The notes beneath the pieces were generated by a model. The model made no database searches, was not told the DNA's origin, and saw nothing but the letters and a program-made list of their open reading frames with translations. A DNA stretch of 64,000 nucleotides, from the NCBI GenBank assembly GCA_014360685.1, contig JACIXB010000011.1, positions 62,001 to 126,000 on the forward strand. The letters run 5' to 3'. The first letter of the stretch is position 1. Each line of letters opens with the position of its first letter. This stretch comes from Actinomycetota bacterium. GTDB taxonomy: Bacteria; Actinomycetota; Geothermincolia; Geothermincolales; RBG-13-55-18. The translations under genes and the position numbers were made by a program. Below, piece by piece: positions 16,115 to 24,605 of this stretch.

Positions 16115-16891
16115 ATGACCGACTCCACCAAGGGATGGGCGCTTATCACCGGAGCCTCGAGCGGCATCGGCGAGGCCTTCGCCAGGAGGCTGGCCGCGGA
16201 AAGCCATGACCTGGTCATCGTGGCCAGGCGATTGGAGCTGCTGGAAAAGCTGGCCGAAGAGCTGGAGGGGCGCCACGGCGTACGGGTGAAGGTGGAACCC
16301 GCCGACCTCAGCTCCGAGGCAGATGTGGAGCGGGTGGTCGAGCGGGTCAGGGAAACCGAGCCGCTATCCATGCTGGTGAACAACGCCGGGTTCTCCACCG
16401 CCGCGAGGTTCGTGGAGGCGGACCTGGAAAGCCAGCTGCGCATGATACGCGTCCACAACCTGGCCGCCGTTCGGCTGGTCCACGCCGCCCTGCCGGGAAT
16501 GCTGGCTCGCGGGAGGGGAAGCATAATAAACGTATCCTCTATGGCGGGGCTGGTCCCCGCCCCCTATAACGCCATCTACGACGCCACCAAGGCCTTCCTG
16601 GTCCTCTTCTCGGAGGGTCTCCACCAGGAGCTCCAGGGCACGGGCGTGAGGGTGCAGGCCCTATGTCCCGGATACACGCATACCGGGTTTCATGCCGCCA
16701 TAGGGGTGGATCGGAAGATACCGGAACCCTTCTGGCTGACCCCCGAGGAGGTGGTCGACGCCTCCCTCTCCGCACTCGAGAAGGGCACCGTGGTGTGCGT
16801 TCCGGGATGGAAGCAGCGCCTTTTCGCCTCTTTCCTGCTTTCCCTGCCCCGGCCCTTGAGGTACCGGCTGGTGAGGTTGGTCGAACGTTGA
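16115..16891 (+). CDS. SDR family NAD(P)-dependent oxidoreductase
   Basis: Short-chain dehydrogenase of 258 residues. Cofactor motif TGASSGIG (12-19), NNAG (89-92), and catalytic serine in NVSSMAG, Y155 and K159 (YDATK). The C-terminus has an amphipathic segment (RLFASFLLSLPRPLRYRLV) typical of membrane-associated SDRs acting on lipids or ketoacyl groups. The ATG at 16115 has GGGAGG eight bases upstream; a longer frame to 15929 is not supported. It is followed by an intrinsic terminator. Confidence 0.93.
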   Translation: MTDSTKGWALITGASSGIGEAFARRLAAESHDLVIVARRLELLEKLAEELEGRHGVRVKVEPADLSSEADVERVVERVRETEPLSMLVNNAGFSTAARFVEADLESQLRMIRVHNLAAVRLVHAALPGMLARGRGSIINVSSMAGLVPAPYNAIYDATKAFLVLFSEGLHQELQGTGVRVQALCPGYTHTGFHAAIGVDRKIPEPFWLTPEEVVDASLSALEKGTVVCVPGWKQRLFASFLLSLPRPLRYRLVRLVER

Positions 16892-16906
16892 AGCCAGGCG
16901 TGGGGA

Positions 16907-16925
16907 GAGGCGGCTTTCGCCACCC
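16907..16925. repeat. 19-bp repeat of tRNA-Ser variable arm
   Basis: GAGGCGGCTTTCGCCACCC is identical to 17036-17054, which forms the variable arm of tRNA-Ser. It lies directly after the SDR stop codon and can form a small GGCG/CGCC hairpin. Confidence 0.7.
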
Positions 16926-16975
16926 TACCCTGATCGTTCAGTCGGCGACCCAGAAAAGTGTTTCAATATATTGAG

Positions 16976-17005
16976 CGCTCGGAGCTTGTTCCCCGAGCGT
17001 TTTTT
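16976..17005 (+). terminator. Intrinsic terminator after SDR gene
   Basis: CGCTCGG stem (16976-16982) pairs with CCGAGCG (16993-16999) and is followed by six T. It ends two bases before the 3' end of the convergent tRNA-Ser gene. Confidence 0.85.
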
Positions 17006-17007
17006 CC

Positions 17008-17101
17008 TGGCGGAAGGGGAGGGATTCGAACCCTCGAGGCGGCTTTCGCCACCCACACGATTTCCAGTCGTGCTCCTTAGGCCAGACTCGGACACCCTTC
17101 C
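17008..17101 (-). tRNA. tRNA-Ser (GGA)
   Basis: 94-nt class II tRNA with long variable arm and encoded CCA. The acceptor GGAAGGG pairs with CCCTTCC. The anticodon stem is CACGA/TCGTG with loop CTGGAAA, giving anticodon GGA. Confidence 0.97.
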
Positions 17102-17146
17102 GCGTCCCTTTTATGCTGCCTCCGCGAACCGCGGTGGCAAATTAAT

Positions 17147-17175
17147 ATTATAGAGGGGCGCCTCCCCCCTTTCCA
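17147..17175 (-). promoter_or_regulatory. tRNA-Ser promoter
   Basis: Leftward TATAAT (17147-17152), 17-bp spacer, then TGGAAA as a weak -35. The spacer from 17176 to 17467 shows no gene. Confidence 0.5.
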
Positions 17176-17467
17176 GCGCATCGCCGCCTTAATCACGGCC
17201 CCAAAAACCACGCTCTTGCCAACTCATCCCGGCTATCCCTCCGCGCTTATTTCCCAGGGCAATCGATTTCCCGTGCGACGACGATATCGCCGATCCGCCT
17301 TCAACGCCCGTTGGCGGGCAGTCCTCCGCCAACTCCGCTAATAACCGATGGCCAGGCGCCCATCTCTTGACGACGTTCCCGGGAAGATCCGGGGAGATAA
17401 ACAGCACGCCCTGCACCACGGGCTCGCTGAATGCGAGGGTCCCTTGCCCTATGACGTTCCCCGGGCT

Positions 17468-17995
17468 TCATGCTCCCTGTTCGTCGGGCTCCTGCTTTTC
17501 GCGCTCCTCGATGATGAGCTCCGCCGCCTTCCGGGCCGCCCGCCCCACCACCTCCGAGCAGTGCTCCAGCATTCCCGAGCGGAAGGCCTCCTGCAGCTCC
17601 TGTGGATCGTAGAGGTTGTAAGTCCTGCCCATGAGCTTCTCCTGGATGTCGTGGCACCTCGCGCTACCGTAGTTCTCAACGAAAAAACCGTGGAGCTCCT
17701 TGCAAAGCAGGTAGGACCGCATGGGCTTCATCATGTCCTGGTGGTCCTTGCGCTCTCTCCCGAAGAGAAGGCCCAGGACCATGCAGCCTCCGGTCAGGGC
17801 GCCGCAGGATCCGTCCCCCGTCAGGCCGATGCCGTCCGCCAGGCCGCTGGCCGCCTTGAAGACCCCTTCCTCCTGGATGCCCATGGCGTCAAGGAGCCCG
17901 GCGACCACCGATTGCGCGCACCCGGTGCATGTGGCCTCGTACTCCTTCGCCAGCCGGTAAGCCTCTTCGCTCACTAAAGCATTGCTTCCTTCCAA
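17468..17995 (-). CDS. C_GCAxxG_C_C family redox protein
   Basis: Protein of about 175 residues. It carries ATCTGCAQSVVAGL near residue 20, GDGSCGALTGGCMVLG in the middle, and single cysteines in SARCHD and LEHCSEV, the C_GCAxxG_C_C pattern of this probable redox or metal-binding family. Members are often encoded near metalloid permeases or sulfur/selenium genes. The TTG start at 17995 is chosen because AAAGGAGG precedes it; GTG at 17974 is an alternative. It stands alone here. Confidence 0.82.
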   Translation of the reverse strand: MEGSNALVSEEAYRLAKEYEATCTGCAQSVVAGLLDAMGIQEEGVFKAASGLADGIGLTGDGSCGALTGGCMVLGLLFGRERKDHQDMMKPMRSYLLCKELHGFFVENYGSARCHDIQEKLMGRTYNLYDPQELQEAFRSGMLEHCSEVVGRAARKAAELIIEEREKQEPDEQGA

Positions 17996-18536
17996 GGCCT
18001 CCTCCTTTCCCTCTCCAGGCCGACCTCCCCACGCGACCCGGGTCTTGCCCTTATCCACCCTCTCCGGCCAAGCAACCCGAGGCACGAACATTGTATCCCA
18101 ACCCGACCGCCAACGGGTCGGGGAATGCCCGAAGCTGGGGGTTTGAGGCGAAAACCGGCCGGCGAGACCGCAAATCGGCTGCCCGGGCATTGACAAAGGC
18201 TACCGGTGGGAGCGCTTTCCCGGAGTACCGCCCTGGTTTGGCAGGACGTTTTACCACAAAATTCTTCCCTCAATACGACACCTCGTCGAAGAAGGCCCAG
18301 CGGTTCCCACCCGTTTCATCGCGGGCCCGGATGCTCGGCGCGGGCATAAACAATTGATGCTCCGCCTTATCCCATCGCCTGACCCTCAACGGCGATCAAA
18401 GGCTCGACACCACGGCCGCGAACCCCGCCTTTTCCCGGCTCCTGTGCCCGGCATCGAGCGAGACCGCGTGGGGCCACGGGCCACGGTCAATTTGTTGTCG
18501 ACTCAGGGGAATGATTGATATAAAAAGGTTGACCCC
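17996..18536. other. Intergenic, possible mobile-element end, no gene called
   Basis: Long spacer before the ROK kinase leader. 18480-18540 contains GGTCAATTTGTTGTCGAC and, 24 bp on, GGTTGACCCCACC, which resemble the repeated motifs at IS21-type ends; this is weak. The leftward ORF 18396-18599 has no domain and is not called. Confidence 0.3.
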
Positions 18537-18714
18537 ACCTTGCGCGGGGGCAAACTCCTCGCAGGGTAGGAAGCTGGTGTGGCCAAGCAATCCCCTCACG
18601 AAACGGGGATGAAAACAAAGCCGTTTGCGCGGCTCAAAACCTGCGGCGCTGCCTCAACGCGGCGCGGCAGCACGGGCATCGAGGCCCGTACACGGAAAAG
18701 ATAGGAGGTATGCC
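18537..18714 (+). ncRNA. Structured leader before ROK kinase, unassigned
   Basis: A series of hairpins precedes the kinase start: ACCTTGCG/CGCAGGGT (8 bp, with inner GGGG/CTCC), GCT-GG/CC-AGC, ATCCCC/GGGGAT, GCTGCC/GGCAGC and ACGGGC/GCCCGT. The density of stems suggests a regulatory 5' leader (riboswitch-like or attenuator). I could not match it to GEMM, cobalamin, ykkC or other classes. Function is unknown. Confidence 0.35.
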
Positions 18715-19662
18715 TTGGCGGTTCTGGGTATCGACCTCGGCGGGACCAAGACGGCCGGCATCATATATCACCAGGGCGAGGTGGTGGAAAGGTACCTCAG
18801 CACCACGGACATCGCCTCCTCGGAGACGGTCATCCAGGGAATCTTGAGCGCTTGCGCCAGCCTCCTGGAATCGGCCCGCGCCCACGGGGTCAAGGTGGAT
18901 TCCATCGGCCTGGGGATCGCGGGCTTCATCGACTTCGAGCGAGGCGTGGTCACCGAGGCTCCCAACCATCCCCTCCACGAAACCCCGGTCAGGGATATCC
19001 TCCAGGAATCCTTCGACATCCCGGTGGCGGTGGACAACGACGCCAACGTGGCCGCCCTGGCCGAGGCCCGGTTGGGGGCCGGCAAGGGTTCCCGCTACCT
19101 GGTTCACCTCACGCTGGGAACGGGCATCGGAGGGGGCATCGTCATCGACGGCGAGGTGTACCGGGGAGCGCAGGGCGCGGCCGCGGAGCTGGGGCACATG
19201 ATCATCGACGAGAACGGGCCCATCTGCAACTGCGGCGCCCGGGGATGCCTGGAGGCCCTGGCCTCCGGGGTGGCCATATACAAGCGCGTGGAGGAACTCT
19301 CCTGGACCAAGAAGAGGTCGCCCATGTTGGACGAGTTTCGCGCCGACCCCCTTTCCTTCCGCGCCGAGGCGGTGGGGCGCCACGCCTCGGAAGGAGACGG
19401 GCTGGCCTTGTCCATCCTCCGGGACGCCGGCAAGCACCTGGGAGTGGGGATAACCTCCATCATCAACATATTCAACCCCGACGCCGTGACCCTCAGCGGG
19501 GGCCTGCTGGGGTGCTTCCCCTTCATGGAGGAAGAGATGCGCATGACCATCGACGGCATGGCCATACCCATCAGCCGCAAACATGCCAGGATCCTCACCA
19601 CTACCCTCGGGGAGGACGGGGGAACCCTGGGCGCCGCCCTCCTGGCCCTTTCGGCGCGATGA
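18715..19662 (+). CDS. ROK family sugar kinase (glucokinase-like)
   Basis: Protein of 315 residues. The phosphate-binding DLGGTK is at 7-12, catalytic aspartate in VDNDANVAAL (D109), and the ROK zinc site is AELGH plus CNCGARGCLE (H161, C171, C173, C178). No N-terminal helix-turn-helix, so it is an enzyme rather than a NagC/XylR-type regulator. It phosphorylates glucose or a related hexose with ATP. The TTG start at 18715 lies six bases after AGGAGG. A GH31 glycosidase gene follows 200 bases on, suggesting joint use of oligosaccharide-derived sugar. Confidence 0.9.
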   Translation: MAVLGIDLGGTKTAGIIYHQGEVVERYLSTTDIASSETVIQGILSACASLLESARAHGVKVDSIGLGIAGFIDFERGVVTEAPNHPLHETPVRDILQESFDIPVAVDNDANVAALAEARLGAGKGSRYLVHLTLGTGIGGGIVIDGEVYRGAQGAAAELGHMIIDENGPICNCGARGCLEALASGVAIYKRVEELSWTKKRSPMLDEFRADPLSFRAEAVGRHASEGDGLALSILRDAGKHLGVGITSIINIFNPDAVTLSGGLLGCFPFMEEEMRMTIDGMAIPISRKHARILTTTLGEDGGTLGAALLALSAR

Positions 19663-19864
19663 AGCCACCTTTTCTACCGACGAGAACCCCGCGAACGATG
19701 CGGCTCCGCTGCCCCGACACGCGGACCCCAAAAGCCCTTCCGGGCATCACCGCCGGCAAGGGACCCGCCGGGACGGGATCCTGTTCGTTGCCCAAGCGGC
19801 ACTCCTACGCTAACCTTTGGGAAAGGCGTATTTCCAATACCTGCAAGCTCCAGGAGGTGCGGCA

Positions 19865-22345
19865 ATGGGAGAAGATTCCCTCACCCTCAAACCCTCGGAA
19901 GCCCTCAAGTTGGGAAGGACCATCTTTGGCAACCTCATCCGTTATCCCTTGTCCCTGAGGAAAAAGGTCTTCTGGAGCGGGGAGCCGCAGTGCTGGTTCG
20001 GACTCACCGACCACCCCCTCGACCGGGACGGGGGACCGATATCGGATCCTTTCACCACCTTGCGCAAGCTATTTGCCAGAAAGGCTTCCTGCGTGCTCCG
20101 GGTCTCCCTCCGGGAGAGAAGGGGAAATTCCTTTTTCTTCCATGCCCAGGCCTACAACGTGTATCTCCTGAGGGGAGTAAACCTATCCGCCGGCGCCCAC
20201 CGTTACCGGGTCGGCCGGTGGACCCCTTGCCGGGAATGCACGCTGCGCCTGGACTTCCTCCGCCCCGGAGCCTACCGCTTAAGGCTGGCGCGGGGAGGTT
20301 CGGTGCCCGAACACGATACGGAGATGGTCGTGGGGGACATCTCAACGGACACCACGGTATTATTCCAGGAAATGGAAGACAGGTACCGCCTGACCACCGA
20401 TGTCCTGCGCCTGGACATTTTGAAAACCGATTTCCGCATGGAAATCAGGCGGCCCGACGGCCGGCTGATAACGGAGACCGGCGGGAAGACCAAGAGCGAG
20501 TGGGCGCTGGCCATGGATTCCTGGCCCCTGGGCTTTCTCCAAGACCGCCGCACGGGGCGCACCTACGGCGTGGAATCCTTCCTCCTCCAGCCCGGCGAGT
20601 GCGTGTACGGATTCGGAGAAAAGTTCTCCTCCCTGGACAAGGTAGGGCAGAACATAGGCCTCTGGAACTGCGAGGGCATCGGCAACACCACCTGGCGTGC
20701 CTACAAGCACGTGCCCTTTTTCCTGAGCACCTCCGGCTACGGGGTCTTCGTGAACGAGAGCAAGCCCGTCCACTTCTGGGTGGGGACCCGGGAGACATGC
20801 AAGAACGTCATGGCCGTGGAAGGCGATTTGGTCGACTATTACTTCTTCGCCGGCAGCCCCAAGGAGATCCTGGACGCCTACACCGAGCTGACCGGCAAGC
20901 CCCCCGTCCCGCCCAAATGGTCCTTCGGGGCCTGGATGAGCCGGGTCTCCTACCGCAGCCGGGAGGAGGTATTGGAAACGGCTTCCAGGCTGCGCTCCAT
21001 GCGCTTCCCTTGCGACGTCCTTAACATCGACGTGGGCTGGTTCGACCAGGAATGGAAGTGCGACTGGAAGTTCAGCCGGGAACGCTTCCCGGATCCGGCG
21101 GCCATGTTCGCCGAGCTGGAGAAGATGCACTTCAAGGTGTGCCTCTGGCAGGCTCCCTACGTGGTGGATGACATGGAGATCTCGCGGGAGGCCCGGGAAG
21201 CGGGAGCCTTGGCCGAGAACCACGGCCCCTTCTTCTTCACCATCTACCCCGCCCATGCCATAGACTTTTCCCGTCCGGAGGGGGTCCGCTGGTACAAGGA
21301 GCAGCTGCGCCCGCTCCTGGAGATGGGCGCGGCGGCCATAAAGGTCGACTTCGGGGAGGGCATCGAGCGGCATATGTCCTTCGCCCGCTTTTCCGGGGCG
21401 GAGATGCACAACCTCTATCCACTCCTCTACCACCGCGCCGCCTTCGAGATCACCGAGGAGGTCAGGGGGAAGGGGGAGGGCATCGTCTGGGCTCGCAGCG
21501 CCTACGCCGGGGGGCAGAGATACCCGGTACACTGGTCCGGCGACAACTCCAGCACCTACCAGGATCTGCTCTGTTCCCTGCGCGGAGGCTTGAGCCTGGG
21601 GCTCTGCGGCTTCACCTTCTGGGCCCAGGATTGCGGCGGATTCACGGGGACCCCGGACGACAAGCTCTACGTGCGCTTCACTCAGTTGTGTGTCTTCAAC
21701 TCCCATATCCGCTACCACGGGGGTGGCCCCCGTTTCCGAGAGCCCTGGAATTACCAGCCCTGGGCGCAGGAGCTGGTGCGAAAATTCCTGGAGTTGCGAT
21801 ACCGGCTGATCCCCTACATCTATTCCGAGGCCCGCCATTTCGCCCGCCACGGCTGGCCCCTCTTGTGCCCTCTGGTCCTGGAGTTCCCCGAGGACCCCAA
21901 CGCCTATCACATCGACCACCAGTTCCTCTTCGGCCGCAACCTCCTGGTGGCCCCCATCCTGACCCCGGAGGATCGCCGCCTGGTCTACCTCCCCGAAGGC
22001 GGGTGGTACGATTTCTGGTCGGGAGAACTCCATCGCGGCCCCCGCTGGCTGGATTACCCCTGCCCCATCGAACGCATCCCCCTCTTCCTGCGGGAGGGCG
22101 CCGTGCTTCCGCTTGGACCGGCCATGCAATACGTGGGAGAGAAAGACCCCTTGGCGGAGCTCACCCTGGTGGTGTGCCCGGGTCCCGACGGGAGTGCTTC
22201 CTATGACCTGGAGGACGAGGGCGCCACCTACCAGTTGCGCGCCTCTATGGTGGAGGGAAGGCCGGTAGTGGAGGTAAGCCCCGACGTGAGGAAGGTCATG
22301 GTGGTGGGGCCCGGAATCTCCAGCACCGGCGAAAGCCTCTTGTAA
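19865..22345 (+). CDS. Glycoside hydrolase family 31 (alpha-xylosidase/alpha-glucosidase)
   Basis: Protein of 826 residues. The GH31 barrel has a family nucleophile motif KVDFGEG (D495) and an acid/base segment WSGDNSS (D560). KWSFGAWMSRVSYRS and LNIDVGWFDQEWK are typical of the YicI-like branch, and a C-terminal beta-sandwich follows. It hydrolyses alpha-linked xylose or glucose from the non-reducing end. No signal peptide, so it is probably cytoplasmic. The ATG has AGGAGG upstream. It is paired with the upstream ROK kinase. Confidence 0.92.
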   Translation: MGEDSLTLKPSEALKLGRTIFGNLIRYPLSLRKKVFWSGEPQCWFGLTDHPLDRDGGPISDPFTTLRKLFARKASCVLRVSLRERRGNSFFFHAQAYNVYLLRGVNLSAGAHRYRVGRWTPCRECTLRLDFLRPGAYRLRLARGGSVPEHDTEMVVGDISTDTTVLFQEMEDRYRLTTDVLRLDILKTDFRMEIRRPDGRLITETGGKTKSEWALAMDSWPLGFLQDRRTGRTYGVESFLLQPGECVYGFGEKFSSLDKVGQNIGLWNCEGIGNTTWRAYKHVPFFLSTSGYGVFVNESKPVHFWVGTRETCKNVMAVEGDLVDYYFFAGSPKEILDAYTELTGKPPVPPKWSFGAWMSRVSYRSREEVLETASRLRSMRFPCDVLNIDVGWFDQEWKCDWKFSRERFPDPAAMFAELEKMHFKVCLWQAPYVVDDMEISREAREAGALAENHGPFFFTIYPAHAIDFSRPEGVRWYKEQLRPLLEMGAAAIKVDFGEGIERHMSFARFSGAEMHNLYPLLYHRAAFEITEEVRGKGEGIVWARSAYAGGQRYPVHWSGDNSSTYQDLLCSLRGGLSLGLCGFTFWAQDCGGFTGTPDDKLYVRFTQLCVFNSHIRYHGGGPRFREPWNYQPWAQELVRKFLELRYRLIPYIYSEARHFARHGWPLLCPLVLEFPEDPNAYHIDHQFLFGRNLLVAPILTPEDRRLVYLPEGGWYDFWSGELHRGPRWLDYPCPIERIPLFLREGAVLPLGPAMQYVGEKDPLAELTLVVCPGPDGSASYDLEDEGATYQLRASMVEGRPVVEVSPDVRKVMVVGPGISSTGESLL

Positions 22346-22526
22346 GGCGCGTTTTGACCACAAAGGCTTCCCCGCAGGCTTGGCTTTTCCCGCGCAGGGG
22401 AAGCGATTTATGCGCACCAGCCCGGACCTCGAGCTCCTTCGCTCCAGGCGCAAGGGCTCTTTCTTGCCGGTGGACATAGGACTGTGCCGGCTAAGCTTTC
22501 GTCTTTCCCGCTCGGCGGGAATCGTT

Positions 22527-23105
22527 CTACGGTTGCCGCTCCTCGGAAACCGGTATACGCCGATGGTAAATCCGCTCGGCGACCAGGCCCATGGGGATCA
22601 CCAGGGCCACGGTGAGGCCCAGGCGCAGGAAGGTGAACTTCCATCCCAGGAACTGGAACTCCATGAGTTCCTGGGGGAGCTTGATGCAGGCCCAGGCGCA
22701 GAGGAAAACGGTCACGTTGGCCACCCGGGCCCCCTTCTTGAGCAGCATGGCCGCCAGGGGAAAGGCCACGTACAGGGGTCCGGTCGGCAGGGTTCCCAGC
22801 AGCACGGCCAGCAGGAGGCCGAGCAGCCCCGACTCCCGGCCCAGGTACTTCACCACCGTTTCACGCCTGACCCAGACCGCGAAGAGGCCCATGAGGACCA
22901 TGACCGCGGGAAGGATGAAAACCATTTCCTGGAAATATTCCCATGAGATACGAAGCGCCCGGCCGCCCCTGTCCCGGAAGACGAGGCCGAGGCCCGTAAA
23001 GGCGGCCACCGAGACGGCCAGGAAAAGGAGGTCCCACCTGATCTTTCTCCTGGCAGGGGCGCCGCCCGGTCCCGTGCCTGCCTTCTCGGCCTCCTTTTTC
23101 CTCAT
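22527..23105 (-). CDS. Half-size ArsP/UPF0718-like permease (a)
   Basis: Protein of 192 residues with four or five membrane spans. It resembles one half of the ArsP-type permease: LGTLPTGPLYVAFPLAAML and NVTVFLCAWACIKLPQEL correspond to the metal/thiolate-binding segments. A basic cytoplasmic N-terminus precedes the first span. It is the second gene after another half-size permease, so the two probably assemble as a heterodimer. A TTCCCGC-TCG-GCGGGAA hairpin lies just past its stop. Substrate unknown. Confidence 0.78.
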   Translation of the reverse strand: MRKKEAEKAGTGPGGAPARRKIRWDLLFLAVSVAAFTGLGLVFRDRGGRALRISWEYFQEMVFILPAVMVLMGLFAVWVRRETVVKYLGRESGLLGLLLAVLLGTLPTGPLYVAFPLAAMLLKKGARVANVTVFLCAWACIKLPQELMEFQFLGWKFTFLRLGLTVALVIPMGLVAERIYHRRIPVSEERQP

Positions 23106-23274
23106 GGTCTACACCTCCGTTTCCTGCGCCCGGGCCGGGTCGCTCGGTCGCCAGGCTTTCCTTCGGCCATAGCCCACCCTGATTCCGATATCCTTCACTC
23201 CGATATCCTTCCGCCCACCACTATCCCGGTCTCGGCCGCCTGCTCAAGGGCTCGCCTCGGCGGGCGCGCCTTGC

Positions 23275-23757
23275 TCATAGGATCAGCCCCATCAGCAGCG
23301 CTATGGCCAGGGCCACCAGGAAGCTCAAGCCGTTGCGCAGGAGGGCGAAGCGCCGGTCCAGCTCTTTTATCTCGAGGGGGAGGAACACGAACCCGATCAT
23401 GGTCAGGGTGGTGATGAAGGCGGCAATAGACATCACCCCGGCCCCCATGTCCAACAGGGACTTGGCCAGCGGGAAGGCTATGAGGGCGGGGATGAAGAGC
23501 ACCGATCCCAAGGCGGCAGCGGCCAGCAGCCCCAGCGCGCCCCTTTCGCTCCCGATGCTCAAGGCTATCCAGCGCGGGGGGATAAACCCCACGATCAGCC
23601 CGATCACGGCTATGATGGCCAGGACGCTCGGGCCTATGCGGCGGACCGCGTTCCAGGCGATGCGCAGGGCCATCACGGTCTTCTTACGGTCCCTTATCAA
23701 CGAGGCCAGGAGACAGGCCCCCACCAAGGAATCGATCACTATGGCCGTCAGGGACAT
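23275..23757 (-). CDS. Half-size ArsP/UPF0718-like permease (b)
   Basis: Protein of 160 residues with four spans, including LGSVLFIPALIAFPLAKSLL and AFITTLTMIGFVFLPLEIK, the counterpart of the second half of the full-length permease at 4509-5570. The ATG at 23757 follows GGAGG by eight bases. It is first in a two-gene operon with the other half permease and sits behind a promoter overlapped by the palindrome ACATATATATGT, suggesting ArsR-type control in trans. Confidence 0.78.
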   Translation of the reverse strand: MSLTAIVIDSLVGACLLASLIRDRKKTVMALRIAWNAVRRIGPSVLAIIAVIGLIVGFIPPRWIALSIGSERGALGLLAAAALGSVLFIPALIAFPLAKSLLDMGAGVMSIAAFITTLTMIGFVFLPLEIKELDRRFALLRNGLSFLVALAIALLMGLIL

Positions 23758-23855
23758 TCCGCATACCTCCAACCGGCCCGCGGGGGCTTAACCGTCCCCG
23801 CTCTACACCATCTTCCGGCCCCTCTCGCAGCCGGGGTTCATTAATAATGTATTAT

Positions 23856-23892
23856 ACATATATATGTTAAATTCATATAGTAGATCTGTCAA
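23856..23892 (-). promoter_or_regulatory. Permease-pair promoter with ArsR-like operator
   Basis: Leftward TTGACA (23887-23892), 17-bp spacer, TAACAT (23864-23869). The perfect palindrome ACATATATATGT (23856-23867) overlaps the -10 box. A/T palindromes over the promoter are shared with the two arsR operators. The rest of 23758-24197 holds no gene I can support. Confidence 0.6.
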
Positions 23893-24197
23893 TACCGTGC
23901 TTCTTAGGCTACCGTCGCCCTCTCGGAGCTCCGTGGCCTTATCCGCGTGCACGAGGTCATCCAGGCCCTTCGCCGGCGGCTCATTCCCCGCCCAGAAAAG
24001 GGCCCGTGCCGGGAGGGAGGCGGGAAGGCGGCCTCTCACGCGTCACGCAATCAAGCCACAAGCGAACGCCGACACCACTTACGGGGATGGCGATTATCGC
24101 GCGGGCGGCATATGCTCTGCGTCGTTTTCGCCCTCGACCAATATCCTCCAGGGCGACGAGGTCGCTGTGCGGGGGAAGAACGCGCGGGACCCGACGG

Positions 24198-24225
24198 CGT
24201 GGGACTTTGACGCTCAAGGCCCACG
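24198..24225 (-). terminator. Hairpin after DUF1667 gene
   Basis: A stem of about 12 bp (CGTGGG-CTTTGA / TCAAGG-CCCACG, one mismatch) begins nine bases past the stop. There is no T-run, so confidence is limited. Confidence 0.4.
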
Positions 24226-24233
24226 GTCCCGCT

Positions 24234-24605
24234 TCAAGCCAGCTGGTCAAGGCGGCGGGATGCCACCATGTCCGCGCCGGTGCCCAGGATGTCGCGGTAG
24301 ATCACCTGGCCGTCCTGCACCGGGGCCTCCACCTCGACATTCGAGAGGGCCTTCACCGCCTCCCGGACCAGGGACTTGGGGATGGGCCGGGTGGAGACCA
24401 CGGGGAGCAGGGGGAGGATGCCGTTCCGCACCCTCACCGTGGTGGTGACCATGCGGCGGGGGTCCCGGAATTCCTCCTCGGCGTAGCGCCGGCCCACCTC
24501 GCACTCGTTCCCGCTGACCTCCAGGACCTCCCCGTCCTCCTCCACCAACTCCAGCGAGCAGCTCAGCGGGCAGTTGACGCAGGTGAAGGTGTGTTTTTTT
24601 CTCAT
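24234..24605 (-). CDS. DUF1667 protein
   Basis: Protein of 123 residues with an N-terminal cysteine set (TCVNCPLSCSLEL, then GNECEVGRRYA) typical of DUF1667. Members are usually encoded with GlpA/GlpB-like flavoproteins and probably bind an Fe-S cluster to pass electrons. The ATG overlaps the upstream flavoprotein gene's stop by four bases (ATGA), indicating coupling. It is the last gene of the three-gene oxidoreductase operon. Confidence 0.9.
   Translation of the reverse strand: MRKKHTFTCVNCPLSCSLELVEEDGEVLEVSGNECEVGRRYAEEEFRDPRRMVTTTVRVRNGILPLLPVVSTRPIPKSLVREAVKALSNVEVEAPVQDGQVIYRDILGTGADMVASRRLDQLA

Noticed and set aside
18396-18599. Leftward 67-codon ORF (contains GGVNLFISIIP)
   Set aside because: No domain; possibly an IS-end remnant, but I cannot support a gene.
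18537-18640. GEMM (c-di-GMP) riboswitch
   Set aside because: Has GCAAAC and a later GGTAGGAAGC but not in the required arrangement with CGCAAAGC between.
23803-24039. Leftward 78-codon ORF before the permease pair
   Set aside because: Its C-terminal half is the promoter/operator region; no domain.
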